Under the pieces are notes generated by a model that made no database searches, had not been told where the DNA came from, and worked only from the letters and a program-made list of their open reading frames with translations. This document shows positions 27,543 through 34,481 of a stretch of 64,000 bases of DNA, one piece after another. The stretch lies in assembly GCF_008253865.1 (NCBI RefSeq), contig NZ_CP042331.1:5483501-5547500 (forward strand). The letters are read 5' to 3'. Each line of letters opens with the position of its first letter. Position 1 is the first letter of the stretch. The position numbers and the translations under genes were made by a program. Origin of the DNA: Bosea sp. F3-2. GTDB taxonomy: Bacteria > Pseudomonadota > Alphaproteobacteria > Rhizobiales > Beijerinckiaceae.

Positions 27543-27883
27543 TGGCGCGTCGAAGCGATGTCGTCCTTGAGGAAATCCTCGACGCGATCGCGCTCATTGA
27601 ACATGAGCTTGTCGGCCATACCCGAACATCGTTCGCGGCATCGCTTTTTCTGCAGCGGGGCACGGAGCGGTCGCTCGAAATCATTTCCGAAGCCGTGCGG
27701 CATCTTCCCGATGTCTTGCTCGCAATGCGGCCAGACATTGCCTGGAATGATGTCCGTGCGATCGGCAACAGGATCAGGCACGAGTATTGGCGCGTCGATC
27801 CAGCGCTGATCTGGTCAATCGTTGTCGACGACCTTCCGGCTCTCCGTGCCGCGGTCGAGGATCTACGGCGTGCCTGCCCGTGA
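27542..27883 (+). CDS. hepT: HepT-like (DUF86, HEPN-domain) protein
   Basis: 113 residues, all helical, of the DUF86 HEPN family, which includes HepT ribonuclease toxins. The end motif reads IGNRIRHEYWRVD: His80 and Tyr82 of the H-x-Y motif are present, Tyr82 being the residue expected to be AMPylated. The arginine normally five residues before the histidine is Gly75, although Arg72, Arg77 and Arg79 are close by. A subfamily with IGN in this position exists as far as I remember, so activity cannot be judged. Translationally coupled to mntA. Confidence 0.87.
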   Translation: MARRSDVVLEEILDAIALIEHELVGHTRTSFAASLFLQRGTERSLEIISEAVRHLPDVLLAMRPDIAWNDVRAIGNRIRHEYWRVDPALIWSIVVDDLPALRAAVEDLRRACP

Positions 27884-27907
27884 GCGACGATCGCTGCGAT
27901 TGAAGGG

Positions 27908-28768
27908 CTATCCCCGCCGGGCGTGGAAGGCCGTCAGCGTGTTCTTGAGCAGGCAGGCGATGGTCATCGGGCCGACGCCGCCCGGGACCGGGGTGATGGC
28001 GCCCGCGACCTTCGCGGCATCAGTGAAATCGACGTCGCCGGTGAGCTTGCCGTCGGGCAGGCGGTTGATGCCGACATCGATCACGGTCGCACCGGGCTTG
28101 ATCCAATCGCCCTTGACCATGCGCGGGCGGCCGACGGCGGCGACGACGATGTCGGCACGGCGGACGACGCCAGGTAGATCGCGCGTGCGCGAATGGGCGA
28201 TGGTGACGGTGCAGTCGGCCTGCAGCAGCAATTGCGCGACCGGGCGGCCGACCAATTCCGAGCGGCCGATCACTACCGCGTCGAGCCCCGACAGCGAGGG
28301 CAGGGCCTGCCTCAGCAGGAGCATGCAGCCAAGCGGCGTGCAAGGCACGAGGCCGTTCTTGCCGCCCGCGAGCAGGCCGGCATTGATCGGGTGAAGCCCA
28401 TCGACATCCTTGGCGGGATCGATGGCGTCGATGACGCGGCCGGTGTCGATATGCTTCGGCAGCGGCAGCTGGACGAGGATGCCGTCGACGCTGTCGTCGG
28501 CGTTCAGCTCGGCCAGCTTGGCGAGGAGTTCCGCTTCGGTGGTCTCAGTCGGCAGCCGGTGGGCGACCGAGTTCATGCCGACTTCGACGGCGAGCTTTTC
28601 CTTCGAAGCGACATAGACCTTGCTCGCCGGGTCTTCGCCGACGAGGACGACATGCAGCCCCGGCACGACCCCGCGCGCGGCCTTGATCGCAGCGACCTCG
28701 CGGCCGATCTCGGCCCTGAGCGCGGCGGCGGCGGCCTTGCCGTCGATGATGCGGGCTTCTCCGGTCAT
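27908..28768 (-). CDS. folD: Bifunctional methylenetetrahydrofolate dehydrogenase/cyclohydrolase FolD
   Basis: 286 residues. It interconverts 5,10-methylene- and 10-formyl-tetrahydrofolate with NADP. The catalytic YVASKEK is at 52-58 (Tyr52, Lys56), DGILVQLPLP marks the folate site, and 'VVIGRSELVGRPVAQLL' is the nucleotide-binding loop. The closing PVPGGVGPMTIACLL is the family signature. Length is standard. The ATG at 28768 overlaps the stop of a possible 57-codon upstream frame (see 28765-28938). Confidence 0.96.
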   Translation of the reverse strand: MTGEARIIDGKAAAAALRAEIGREVAAIKAARGVVPGLHVVLVGEDPASKVYVASKEKLAVEVGMNSVAHRLPTETTEAELLAKLAELNADDSVDGILVQLPLPKHIDTGRVIDAIDPAKDVDGLHPINAGLLAGGKNGLVPCTPLGCMLLLRQALPSLSGLDAVVIGRSELVGRPVAQLLLQADCTVTIAHSRTRDLPGVVRRADIVVAAVGRPRMVKGDWIKPGATVIDVGINRLPDGKLTGDVDFTDAAKVAGAITPVPGGVGPMTIACLLKNTLTAFHARRG

Positions 28769-28938
28769 GATCCGACCTCGTCCTTGGTGATCATGCCGCC
28801 CTCATGCGCGATCCGGCCGGCCCGGACAAGCCCGAATGCGGCGGCGGCATGCCCACAGGCGCCATCGGCGGGGGAGGAACGGTAGGCGTGGCTTGCGGGC
28901 TTGGGGGCAGCCCGGTATCGACGAACCCAGGCGGCCAT
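28765..28938 (-). CDS. Possible small protein upstream of folD (57 aa)
   Basis: The frame starts at ATG 28938 (minus strand) and its TGA overlaps the folD ATG as ATGA, the arrangement of translationally coupled genes. The predicted C-terminus GLVRAGRIAHEGGMITKDE looks protein-like, and roughly three quarters of codon third positions are G or C. Against it: there is no clear ribosome site, I know of no homologue, and it overlaps the 5' edge of one start choice for the deaminase gene on the other strand. Confidence 0.3.
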   Translation of the reverse strand: MAAWVRRYRAAPKPASHAYRSSPADGACGHAAAAFGLVRAGRIAHEGGMITKDEVGS

Positions 28939-28960
28939 GAACGGAAGGGGCAAGGACAAC

Positions 28961-30289
28961 GTGACGAGAGGTTTCGCCCGTCTGCCCGACGCTCCGGCCT
29001 TCCGCCTCACTGATCTGCGTGTCCCTGCCTGCCTGATCGAGGGCAGCGACATCCCGGCCGATCGCCGTGGGCTGGCGCGCGTGAATCTCGCCATCGCCGA
29101 TGGCCGGATCGAGGCGATCGAGCCGGCCGGCGCGCTGACTGCGGGGGCGATGCCGACGCTCGATCTCGACGGCGGCATGGTGCTGCCACGGCTGGTCGAT
29201 TGCCACACCCATATCGACAAGGGTCATATCTGGCCGCGCAGCCCCAACCCGGACGGCACCTTTCCGGGCGCGCTTGCGACTGTCGCGGCCGATCGCGAGG
29301 CGAACTGGTCAGCTGAAGACGTTCGCACGCGGATGGGCTTCTCGCTGCGCACCGCCTTCGCCCACGGCACGGCGGCGCTGCGCACCCATATCGATTCACT
29401 CGGCAAGCAGATCGGCATTTCCTGGCCGGTTTATGCCGAGATCCGGGCGGAATGGGCCGGGCGCATCGCGCTGCAGGCCTCGCCGCTGTTCGGGGCCGAC
29501 GCCGCGCTCGATCCGGCCCATATGGCCGCGGTGATTGCAGCGGTGAAGGCGCATGGCGACCGCCTGCTCGGCTGCGTCACCTATATGATCCCGGAGCTCG
29601 ACCGTGCGCTCGACATCCTGTTCCAGGCGGCGATCGAGAACGGCTTCGACCTCGATTTCCATGTCGACGAGACGAACGATCCAGCGGCGCGTTCGCTCGA
29701 GCACATCGCGGATGCGGCACTGCGCCATCGCTTTACAGGCCGCATCCTGTGCGGGCATTGCTGCTCATTCAGCCTGCAGGCGCCGGAGGACGAGGCGCGC
29801 ATCGTCGCCAAGCTGCGCGAGGCCGGCATCGCCGTGGTCTCGCTGCCGCTATGCAACATGTATCTGCAGGATCGGCAGCGGGGTCGTACGCCGCGCTGGC
29901 GGGGTGTCACCGCGCTGCATGAGCTCAAGGCGGCAGGCGTGCCGGTGATGATCGCCTCCGACAATACGCGCGACCCGTTCTACGCCTATGGCGATCTCGA
30001 CCTCGTCGAGGTGCTGCGCGAGGGCACGCGCATCCTCCAGCTCGACCATTCCGGGCCGGATTGGGCTTGTGCCGTGGCGCGCACCCCCGCTGAGGCTATG
30101 GGCCTGTGGAATGCCGGCGTCATCGCCGTTGGCGCGCCGGCCGACCTCATCCTGACGCGGGCGCGCGACTGGACCGAACTCTTCTCCCGGCCGCAGGCCG
30201 ACCGCAGCGTGCTGGTCGCGGGTAAGCCGATCGACCGGACCTTGCCGGATTACCGCGAACTCGACCATCTGATGGCGAACGCGACGTGA
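28961..30289 (+). CDS. codA: Cytosine deaminase-like amidohydrolase
   Basis: About 442 residues of the amidohydrolase superfamily, closest to CodA. The first metal motif is 'LVDCHTHIDKGHIWP', followed by the DFHVDETND strand, the HCCSF metal histidine region, and the SDNTRDPFYAYGD block whose aspartate is the catalytic metal ligand. CodA deaminates cytosine to uracil; related enzymes act on other cyclic ureas or isoguanine. The GTG at 28961 has AAGGA four bases before it and is my choice; an ATG at 28937 is also in frame. An oxidase gene follows on the same strand after a palindrome. Confidence 0.88.
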   Translation: MTRGFARLPDAPAFRLTDLRVPACLIEGSDIPADRRGLARVNLAIADGRIEAIEPAGALTAGAMPTLDLDGGMVLPRLVDCHTHIDKGHIWPRSPNPDGTFPGALATVAADREANWSAEDVRTRMGFSLRTAFAHGTAALRTHIDSLGKQIGISWPVYAEIRAEWAGRIALQASPLFGADAALDPAHMAAVIAAVKAHGDRLLGCVTYMIPELDRALDILFQAAIENGFDLDFHVDETNDPAARSLEHIADAALRHRFTGRILCGHCCSFSLQAPEDEARIVAKLREAGIAVVSLPLCNMYLQDRQRGRTPRWRGVTALHELKAAGVPVMIASDNTRDPFYAYGDLDLVEVLREGTRILQLDHSGPDWACAVARTPAEAMGLWNAGVIAVGAPADLILTRARDWTELFSRPQADRSVLVAGKPIDRTLPDYRELDHLMANAT

Positions 30290-30315
30290 CGATCTTTTCC
30301 ACCATGACCTTTCCC

Positions 30316-30406
30316 GTCATGGTCGGCCTTGTGCCGACCATCCACGTCTTCCTCCGTCGCCTGCGGTGTTCAAGACGTGGATGCTCGCCACAAGGGCGAG
30401 CATGAC
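30316..30406. repeat. Palindromic repeat, family B
   Basis: GTCATG and CATGAC bound the element. Inside are GGTCGGCCTTGTGCCGACC and GATGCTCGCCACAAGGGCGAGC-like hairpins, and CACGTCTT pairs with AAGACGTG across the centre. It occupies the gap between the deaminase-like and oxidase genes. Confidence 0.75.
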
Positions 30407-30424
30407 GTCACAGGAACACTCTGC

Positions 30425-31849
30425 ATGACGACCCGCTACGACATCGCCACGCTGAAGACCCGCATCAGTGGCATCCGCACCGAGGAAAATCCGGCGCTGG
30501 TGAAGCAGAAGAGCCGCGACTTCTTCTGGTACTCGCCGGTGCTGAAGCGCCAGCTCGACCATGTCGTCGCCGACATCGTCGTCTCGCCGACGAGCGAGGC
30601 GGAGGTTCTGCAGGTCCTCGCCGCCTGCCATGAGCTCGGCATTCCCGTCACGCCGCGTGGCACGGGCACGGGCAATTACGGGCAGGCAATGCCGCTCTCT
30701 GGCGGCGTGCTGCTCGATCTTTCCGGCTTCAACAAGGTCAAGGAGATCGCCGCCGGCCGCTACATCGCCGAGCCCGGCGCGATCATGGCCCGGATCGACG
30801 ACGAGACGCGGAGCCATTCGCGGCAGGAGCTGCGCCTGCACCCCTCGACCTACCAGACGGCCTCGATCGGCGGCTTCATCGCCGGCGGGTCCGGCGGCGT
30901 CGGCTCGATCAAATGGGGCGGCCTGCGTGACTGGGGCAACATCATCCGGCTCAAGGTCGCGACGATGGAGAAAAGCCCGCGCATCCTCGAATTCGCGGGC
31001 GAGGACCTGCACAAGGTCGCCCATGCCTATGGCACCAACGGCATCATCACCGAAGTCGAGATGCCGCTCGGGCCGGCCTATGATTGGGTCGACGTCATCA
31101 TCGGCTTCGAGAGCCTGCGCGCTGCAACCGAGTTCGCCAATGCGGTCGGCGAGCAGGACGGGCTCGCGCTCAAGAACCTCTGCGTCGTCGCCGCGCCCGC
31201 CCCGCACGACTACTTCCTGCGCCATCGCAAGTTCCTGCCGCGCGACAGCCATCTCGTCATCGTCATGGCGGCCGATTTCGCAGTCGACGCGCTCTGCGCC
31301 TATGCGCGGCGCTTCAAGGGGGCGGAGCTGCTGCTGCGCACCGACAAGCTTGCGCCGGAGGACGCCAAGGGCCTGCCGCCAGCCTATGAGCTCGGCTGGA
31401 ACCACACGACGCTGAGGGCGCTGCGCGTCGACCCGGCGATCACCTATCTGCAGGTGCTCTATCCCTTCCCGAACCAGGTCGAGCTGGTCGACAAGATCCA
31501 TGCCCGCTTCGGCGACGAGGTGACCTGCCATCTCGAATTCGTCCGCTTCGACGGCAAGATCACCTGCTTCGGCCTGCCGCTGATCCGTTTCACCTCCGAG
31601 GAGCGGCTGGAGGAGATCATCGCGATCCATGAGGAGATGGGCGCGCCGATCTTCAATCCGCATCGCTACACGCTGGAGGAGGGCGGCATGAAGCAGACCG
31701 ACGAGACCCAGCTCGCCTTCAAGCGCGAGGCCGATCCACAGGGCCTGCTCAATCCCGGCAAGATGATCGCCTGGGAGGATCCTGCTTACGATTACCACTC
31801 GGGCAAGACCTTCCTGTTCCGCAGCCTCACTGAGGCCGGCGTCGGCTAA
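30425..31849 (+). CDS. FAD-binding oxidoreductase (GlcD/FAD-PCMH type)
   Basis: 474 residues. The N-terminal FAD-binding PCMH domain (about 45-220) is recognised from VVSPTSEAEVLQVLAACHE, PRGTGTGNYGQAMPLSGGV with the pyrophosphate loop, and STYQTASIGGFIAGGSGGVG. The C-terminal part ends 'GLLNPGKMIAWEDP', the usual FAD-linked oxidase ending. Such enzymes oxidise 2-hydroxy acids or sugar acids; the substrate is not evident. The ATG at 30425 is the first after the palindrome. It may share a transcript with the deaminase-like gene. Confidence 0.9.
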   Translation: MTTRYDIATLKTRISGIRTEENPALVKQKSRDFFWYSPVLKRQLDHVVADIVVSPTSEAEVLQVLAACHELGIPVTPRGTGTGNYGQAMPLSGGVLLDLSGFNKVKEIAAGRYIAEPGAIMARIDDETRSHSRQELRLHPSTYQTASIGGFIAGGSGGVGSIKWGGLRDWGNIIRLKVATMEKSPRILEFAGEDLHKVAHAYGTNGIITEVEMPLGPAYDWVDVIIGFESLRAATEFANAVGEQDGLALKNLCVVAAPAPHDYFLRHRKFLPRDSHLVIVMAADFAVDALCAYARRFKGAELLLRTDKLAPEDAKGLPPAYELGWNHTTLRALRVDPAITYLQVLYPFPNQVELVDKIHARFGDEVTCHLEFVRFDGKITCFGLPLIRFTSEERLEEIIAIHEEMGAPIFNPHRYTLEEGGMKQTDETQLAFKREADPQGLLNPGKMIAWEDPAYDYHSGKTFLFRSLTEAGVG

Positions 31850-31879
31850 GAGCAGGTTGGTTTCGCACGGAACCGTGCC

Positions 31880-31974
31880 GTCATCCCGGGCTTGACCCGG
31901 GATCCATCGAAGGACGCCGTAACTCTATGATGGATCCCGGATCGGCGCCGCTGACGCGGCTTGTCCGGGATGAC
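31880..31974. repeat. Palindromic repeat, family A
   Basis: GTCATCCCGGG at the left and CCGGGATGAC at the right, with CCCGGGATCCATC and GATGGATCCCGG inside. It lies between the oxidase gene and the NAD(P)H oxidoreductase gene. Confidence 0.8.
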
Positions 31975-32017
31975 GTTGTGGTTCCATCAAAAACAGTCCG
32001 CTCTCGGAGCCTCAGCA

Positions 32018-32599
32018 ATGCGCGTTCTCGTGCTCTATGCTCATCCGGTTCCGGAGAGCTTCGGCGCAGCGGTCCATCAGACGGTGGTCGCGACGCTGAA
32101 GCAGGCGGGGCACGAGGTCGATGACTGCGACCTCTATGCTGATGGTTTCGACCCCGTGCTGAGCTGCGGGGAGCGCCGCGGCTATCACGACACAGCCAGC
32201 AACACATTGCCGGTTGCCGGCTATGTCGAGCGCGTCCGGGCGGCCGAAGCCCTGGTGCTCTGCTTCCCCGTCTGGAACTTCGGCTACCCGGCGATCCTGA
32301 AGGGTTTCCTCGACCGGGTCTTCCTGCCTGGCGTCTCGTTCAAGATGGTGGACGGCAAGGCTCAGCCGGCGCTCCACAATATTCGCCGGCTCGCGGCGGT
32401 GACGAGCTATGGCGGCTCGCGCTGGCGCGCCTTCCTGATGGGCGACCCGCCACGCAAGGCTGTTTGCCGGGCGCTGCGCGCAGTTTGCCATCCGCTGGCG
32501 CGCACGACTTACCTCGCCCATTACGAGATGAATCTCTCGACTGCGGAGAGCCGGGAGGTGTTCCTGCAAAAAGTCGCCACAAAGCTGGCGGTCTTTTAG
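32018..32599 (+). CDS. NAD(P)H-dependent oxidoreductase (flavodoxin-like fold)
   Basis: 193 residues of the NQO1/MdaB type. The start MRVLVLYAHPVPESFGAAVH carries the flavin-phosphate loop; 'LVLCFPVWNFGYPAILKGFLDRVF' (seen as LVLCFPVWNFGYPAI, then KGFLDRVF) is the family block around the isoalloxazine, and TSYGGSRWR follows. Such enzymes reduce quinones or nitro-compounds by two electrons using FAD or FMN. The ATG at 32018 gives this canonical start. A MarR regulator follows 102 bases later, a frequent companion of quinone reductases. Confidence 0.9.
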   Translation: MRVLVLYAHPVPESFGAAVHQTVVATLKQAGHEVDDCDLYADGFDPVLSCGERRGYHDTASNTLPVAGYVERVRAAEALVLCFPVWNFGYPAILKGFLDRVFLPGVSFKMVDGKAQPALHNIRRLAAVTSYGGSRWRAFLMGDPPRKAVCRALRAVCHPLARTTYLAHYEMNLSTAESREVFLQKVATKLAVF

Positions 32600-32701
32600 C
32601 TCTGACGTCGGATTGTCATCTCTCTGTCATGTTGGCGCGCGACTACGCAGCCGGCGAAGCGTCTGCTTATCCGTCCAAGGATCGGCCCGAAGGATCGACC
32701 T

Positions 32702-33184
32702 ATGACCAAGGCAATCGAGAAAAGCGTCGGCCGTGCCCTGCTCGTCACCGCCCGGCTGCATCGGTCGCGGATGGGCGAGAGACTGAATGGGCTCGGCCTG
32801 TTTCCGGGGCAGGAGCAGGCGCTGAAGGCGTTGCAGCCGGCACCGATGACCATGGGCGAGCTCGCCTCGCTCTTGCGCGTGAAGCCGCCGACCGTGTCGA
32901 AGACGATCGGGCGGCTGTCGCTGCAGGGGCTGGTGACGCGTGAAGGCGGCAACCGCGACGGCCGGCTGGTCCAGGTCGCCCTCACCGAAGCCGGGCAGAA
33001 GACCGCGGTCGAGCTCGATGCCGTCTGGAACGATGTCGAGGAGGAGCTTCTCGACAAGCTTGACGGCAAGGAGCGCAAGCAACTGCGCAAGCTGCTGCGC
33101 AAGGCCGCGAAGGGCCTGTCCAAGGCCGGTGCCGATCACGACGATCCGGATACCGATATCGACGAGGCCGATAGCGACGCCTGA
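32702..33184 (+). CDS. MarR-family transcriptional regulator
   Basis: A 160-residue winged-helix regulator. The DNA-binding part runs from about residue 45 to 100: 'MTMGELASLLRVKPPTVSKTI', then LVTREGGNRDGRLVQVALTEAG for the wing. The C-terminal tail (about 140-160) is very acidic with six or more Asp/Glu in DHDDPDTDIDEADSD, which is unusual for MarR proteins. Its ligand is unknown. Neighbours are the quinone-reductase-like gene upstream and an EamA transporter downstream; a perfect 16-base palindrome lies just after its stop. Confidence 0.9.
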   Translation: MTKAIEKSVGRALLVTARLHRSRMGERLNGLGLFPGQEQALKALQPAPMTMGELASLLRVKPPTVSKTIGRLSLQGLVTREGGNRDGRLVQVALTEAGQKTAVELDAVWNDVEEELLDKLDGKERKQLRKLLRKAAKGLSKAGADHDDPDTDIDEADSDA

Positions 33185-33193
33185 TTTCTGCAT

Positions 33194-33209
33194 GGAGCGC
33201 ATGCGCTCC
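33194..33209. promoter_or_regulatory. Perfect 16-bp palindrome between marR and EamA genes
   Basis: GGAGCGCATGCGCTCC is fully self-complementary and is flanked on both sides by TGCA. It starts 10 bases after the MarR stop codon and lies 57 bases before the transporter start. There is no T-run. It could be a MarR operator for the transporter gene or the remnant of a terminator. Confidence 0.5.
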
Positions 33210-33265
33210 TGCACTGGCAAAGGCTTCTAAATCGGTTCAATCTGGTTTCGTCATTCCTCCAAAGC

Positions 33266-34204
33266 ATGGCGAAATCGGACGTGCCCCTGCCATCCGAGGC
33301 CTCTTCCGAAGCGGGTCGGGCCCGGCTCGCGGCCATCGGCCTGATGGGCGTGGCCGTCCTGCTGTTCTCGATGCTCGATGCCAGCGCGAAATGGCTGGGA
33401 CAGTCGATGAACCCGCTGCAGGTGGTGTTCGCGCGCTACGCCGGCAGCATGATCCTGGTCCTCGCCCTGATCAATCCATGGACGCATCCCGGCGTGCTCA
33501 GGACCAAGCGCCCCTGGCTGCAATGGGGGCGTTCGCTGCTCCTGCTCGGCTCGACCGCGCTGAACTTCATCGCGTTGCGCTATCTCCAACTCGCCGAGAC
33601 GATTTCGATCATGTTTGCGGCGCCGCTGCTGGTTGCGCTGGTCTCGGGGCCGCTGCTCGGCGAATGGCCGGGGCCGCGCCGGCTGGCGGCGATCGCTGTC
33701 GGCTTCCTCGGCGTGCTGGTGGTGACGCGGCCAGGCGTCGGCGGCATGCACCCGGCTGCGCTGCTCAGCGTGCTCGGCTGCTTCTGCTTCGCCTTCTACG
33801 CGCTCTCGACGCGGGTGCTGTCCGGCCATGATTCATCGGAAACCACGATGATCTATTCGGGCGCGGCCGGAACGCTCGCCACCATTCCGCTGCTGCCCTG
33901 GATCTGGGAGACGCCGCAGGGGCTGCTGCCCTGGTTGCTGATGTTCGCGGTCGGCGCGCTTGGCGGCTTCGGCCACTGGCTCTTGATCCTGGCGCACCGG
34001 CTGGCACCAGCGACGGTTCTTGCGCCCTTCATCTATTCGCAGATCGTCTGGATGGTGCTGCTCGGCTGGCTCGTCTTCGGCCAATGGCCCGATCGCTGGA
34101 CCTTCGCCGGCGCCGGGATCGTCATCGCCTCCGGGCTCTATTTGCTCTACCGCGAGCGCGTGCGGCATGTGCCGGAGGAAGCCGCCTCGGCACGGCTGGA
34201 TTGA
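33266..34204 (+). CDS. EamA/DMT-superfamily transporter
   Basis: 312 residues with about ten hydrophobic segments arranged as two EamA repeats. The first begins LMGVAVLLFSMLDASAKWLG and includes ARYAGSMILVLAL and LRYLQLAETISIMFAAPLLVAL; the second begins at 'LLSVLGCFCFAFYALSTRVLSG'-like sequence and ends RWTFAGAGIVIASGLYLLYRER. Drug/metabolite transporters of this family export small metabolites; the substrate is unknown. The ATG at 33266 lacks an obvious ribosome site. Confidence 0.9.
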   Translation: MAKSDVPLPSEASSEAGRARLAAIGLMGVAVLLFSMLDASAKWLGQSMNPLQVVFARYAGSMILVLALINPWTHPGVLRTKRPWLQWGRSLLLLGSTALNFIALRYLQLAETISIMFAAPLLVALVSGPLLGEWPGPRRLAAIAVGFLGVLVVTRPGVGGMHPAALLSVLGCFCFAFYALSTRVLSGHDSSETTMIYSGAAGTLATIPLLPWIWETPQGLLPWLLMFAVGALGGFGHWLLILAHRLAPATVLAPFIYSQIVWMVLLGWLVFGQWPDRWTFAGAGIVIASGLYLLYRERVRHVPEEAASARLD

Positions 34205-34218
34205 GCCTGCAGAGGCGC

Positions 34219-34459
34219 GTCATGCTCGGGCTCGACCCGTATCTCTAGAAGGAAAGGCGCGGGGAACCCTCCCCCATAGGGAGAGGGCAGGGTGAGGGGA
34301 AGGCCGCTAACCGGAGTTGCTGTGAGGTGGTGGCTGCGCTGCTGAGGTGGTGCTCCACTGGTCGAGCGGCCTACACCTCACCCCTGCCCCTCTCCTTACA
34401 GGAGAGGGGTTCCCCGCGCCCTCTCGTCCCGAGATGCTCGGGGCAAGCCCGAGCATGAC
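34219..34459. repeat. Nested palindromes: family C element inside a family B element
   Basis: The outer ends GTCATGCTCGGGC (34219) and GCCCGAGCATGAC (to 34459) are a family B pair. Between them, 34257-34420 is a complete family C-like palindrome bounded by GCGCGGGGAACCC and GGGTTCCCCGCGC-like ends (GGGGTTCCCCGCGC), with CCTCCCCC / CCTCTCC tracts and GTGAGG/CCTCAC inside. This looks like one element inserted into another. No gene is visible in 34205-34481. Confidence 0.75.
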
Positions 34460-34481
34460 GTCTTGCAGGTGTCGGGCTTCT

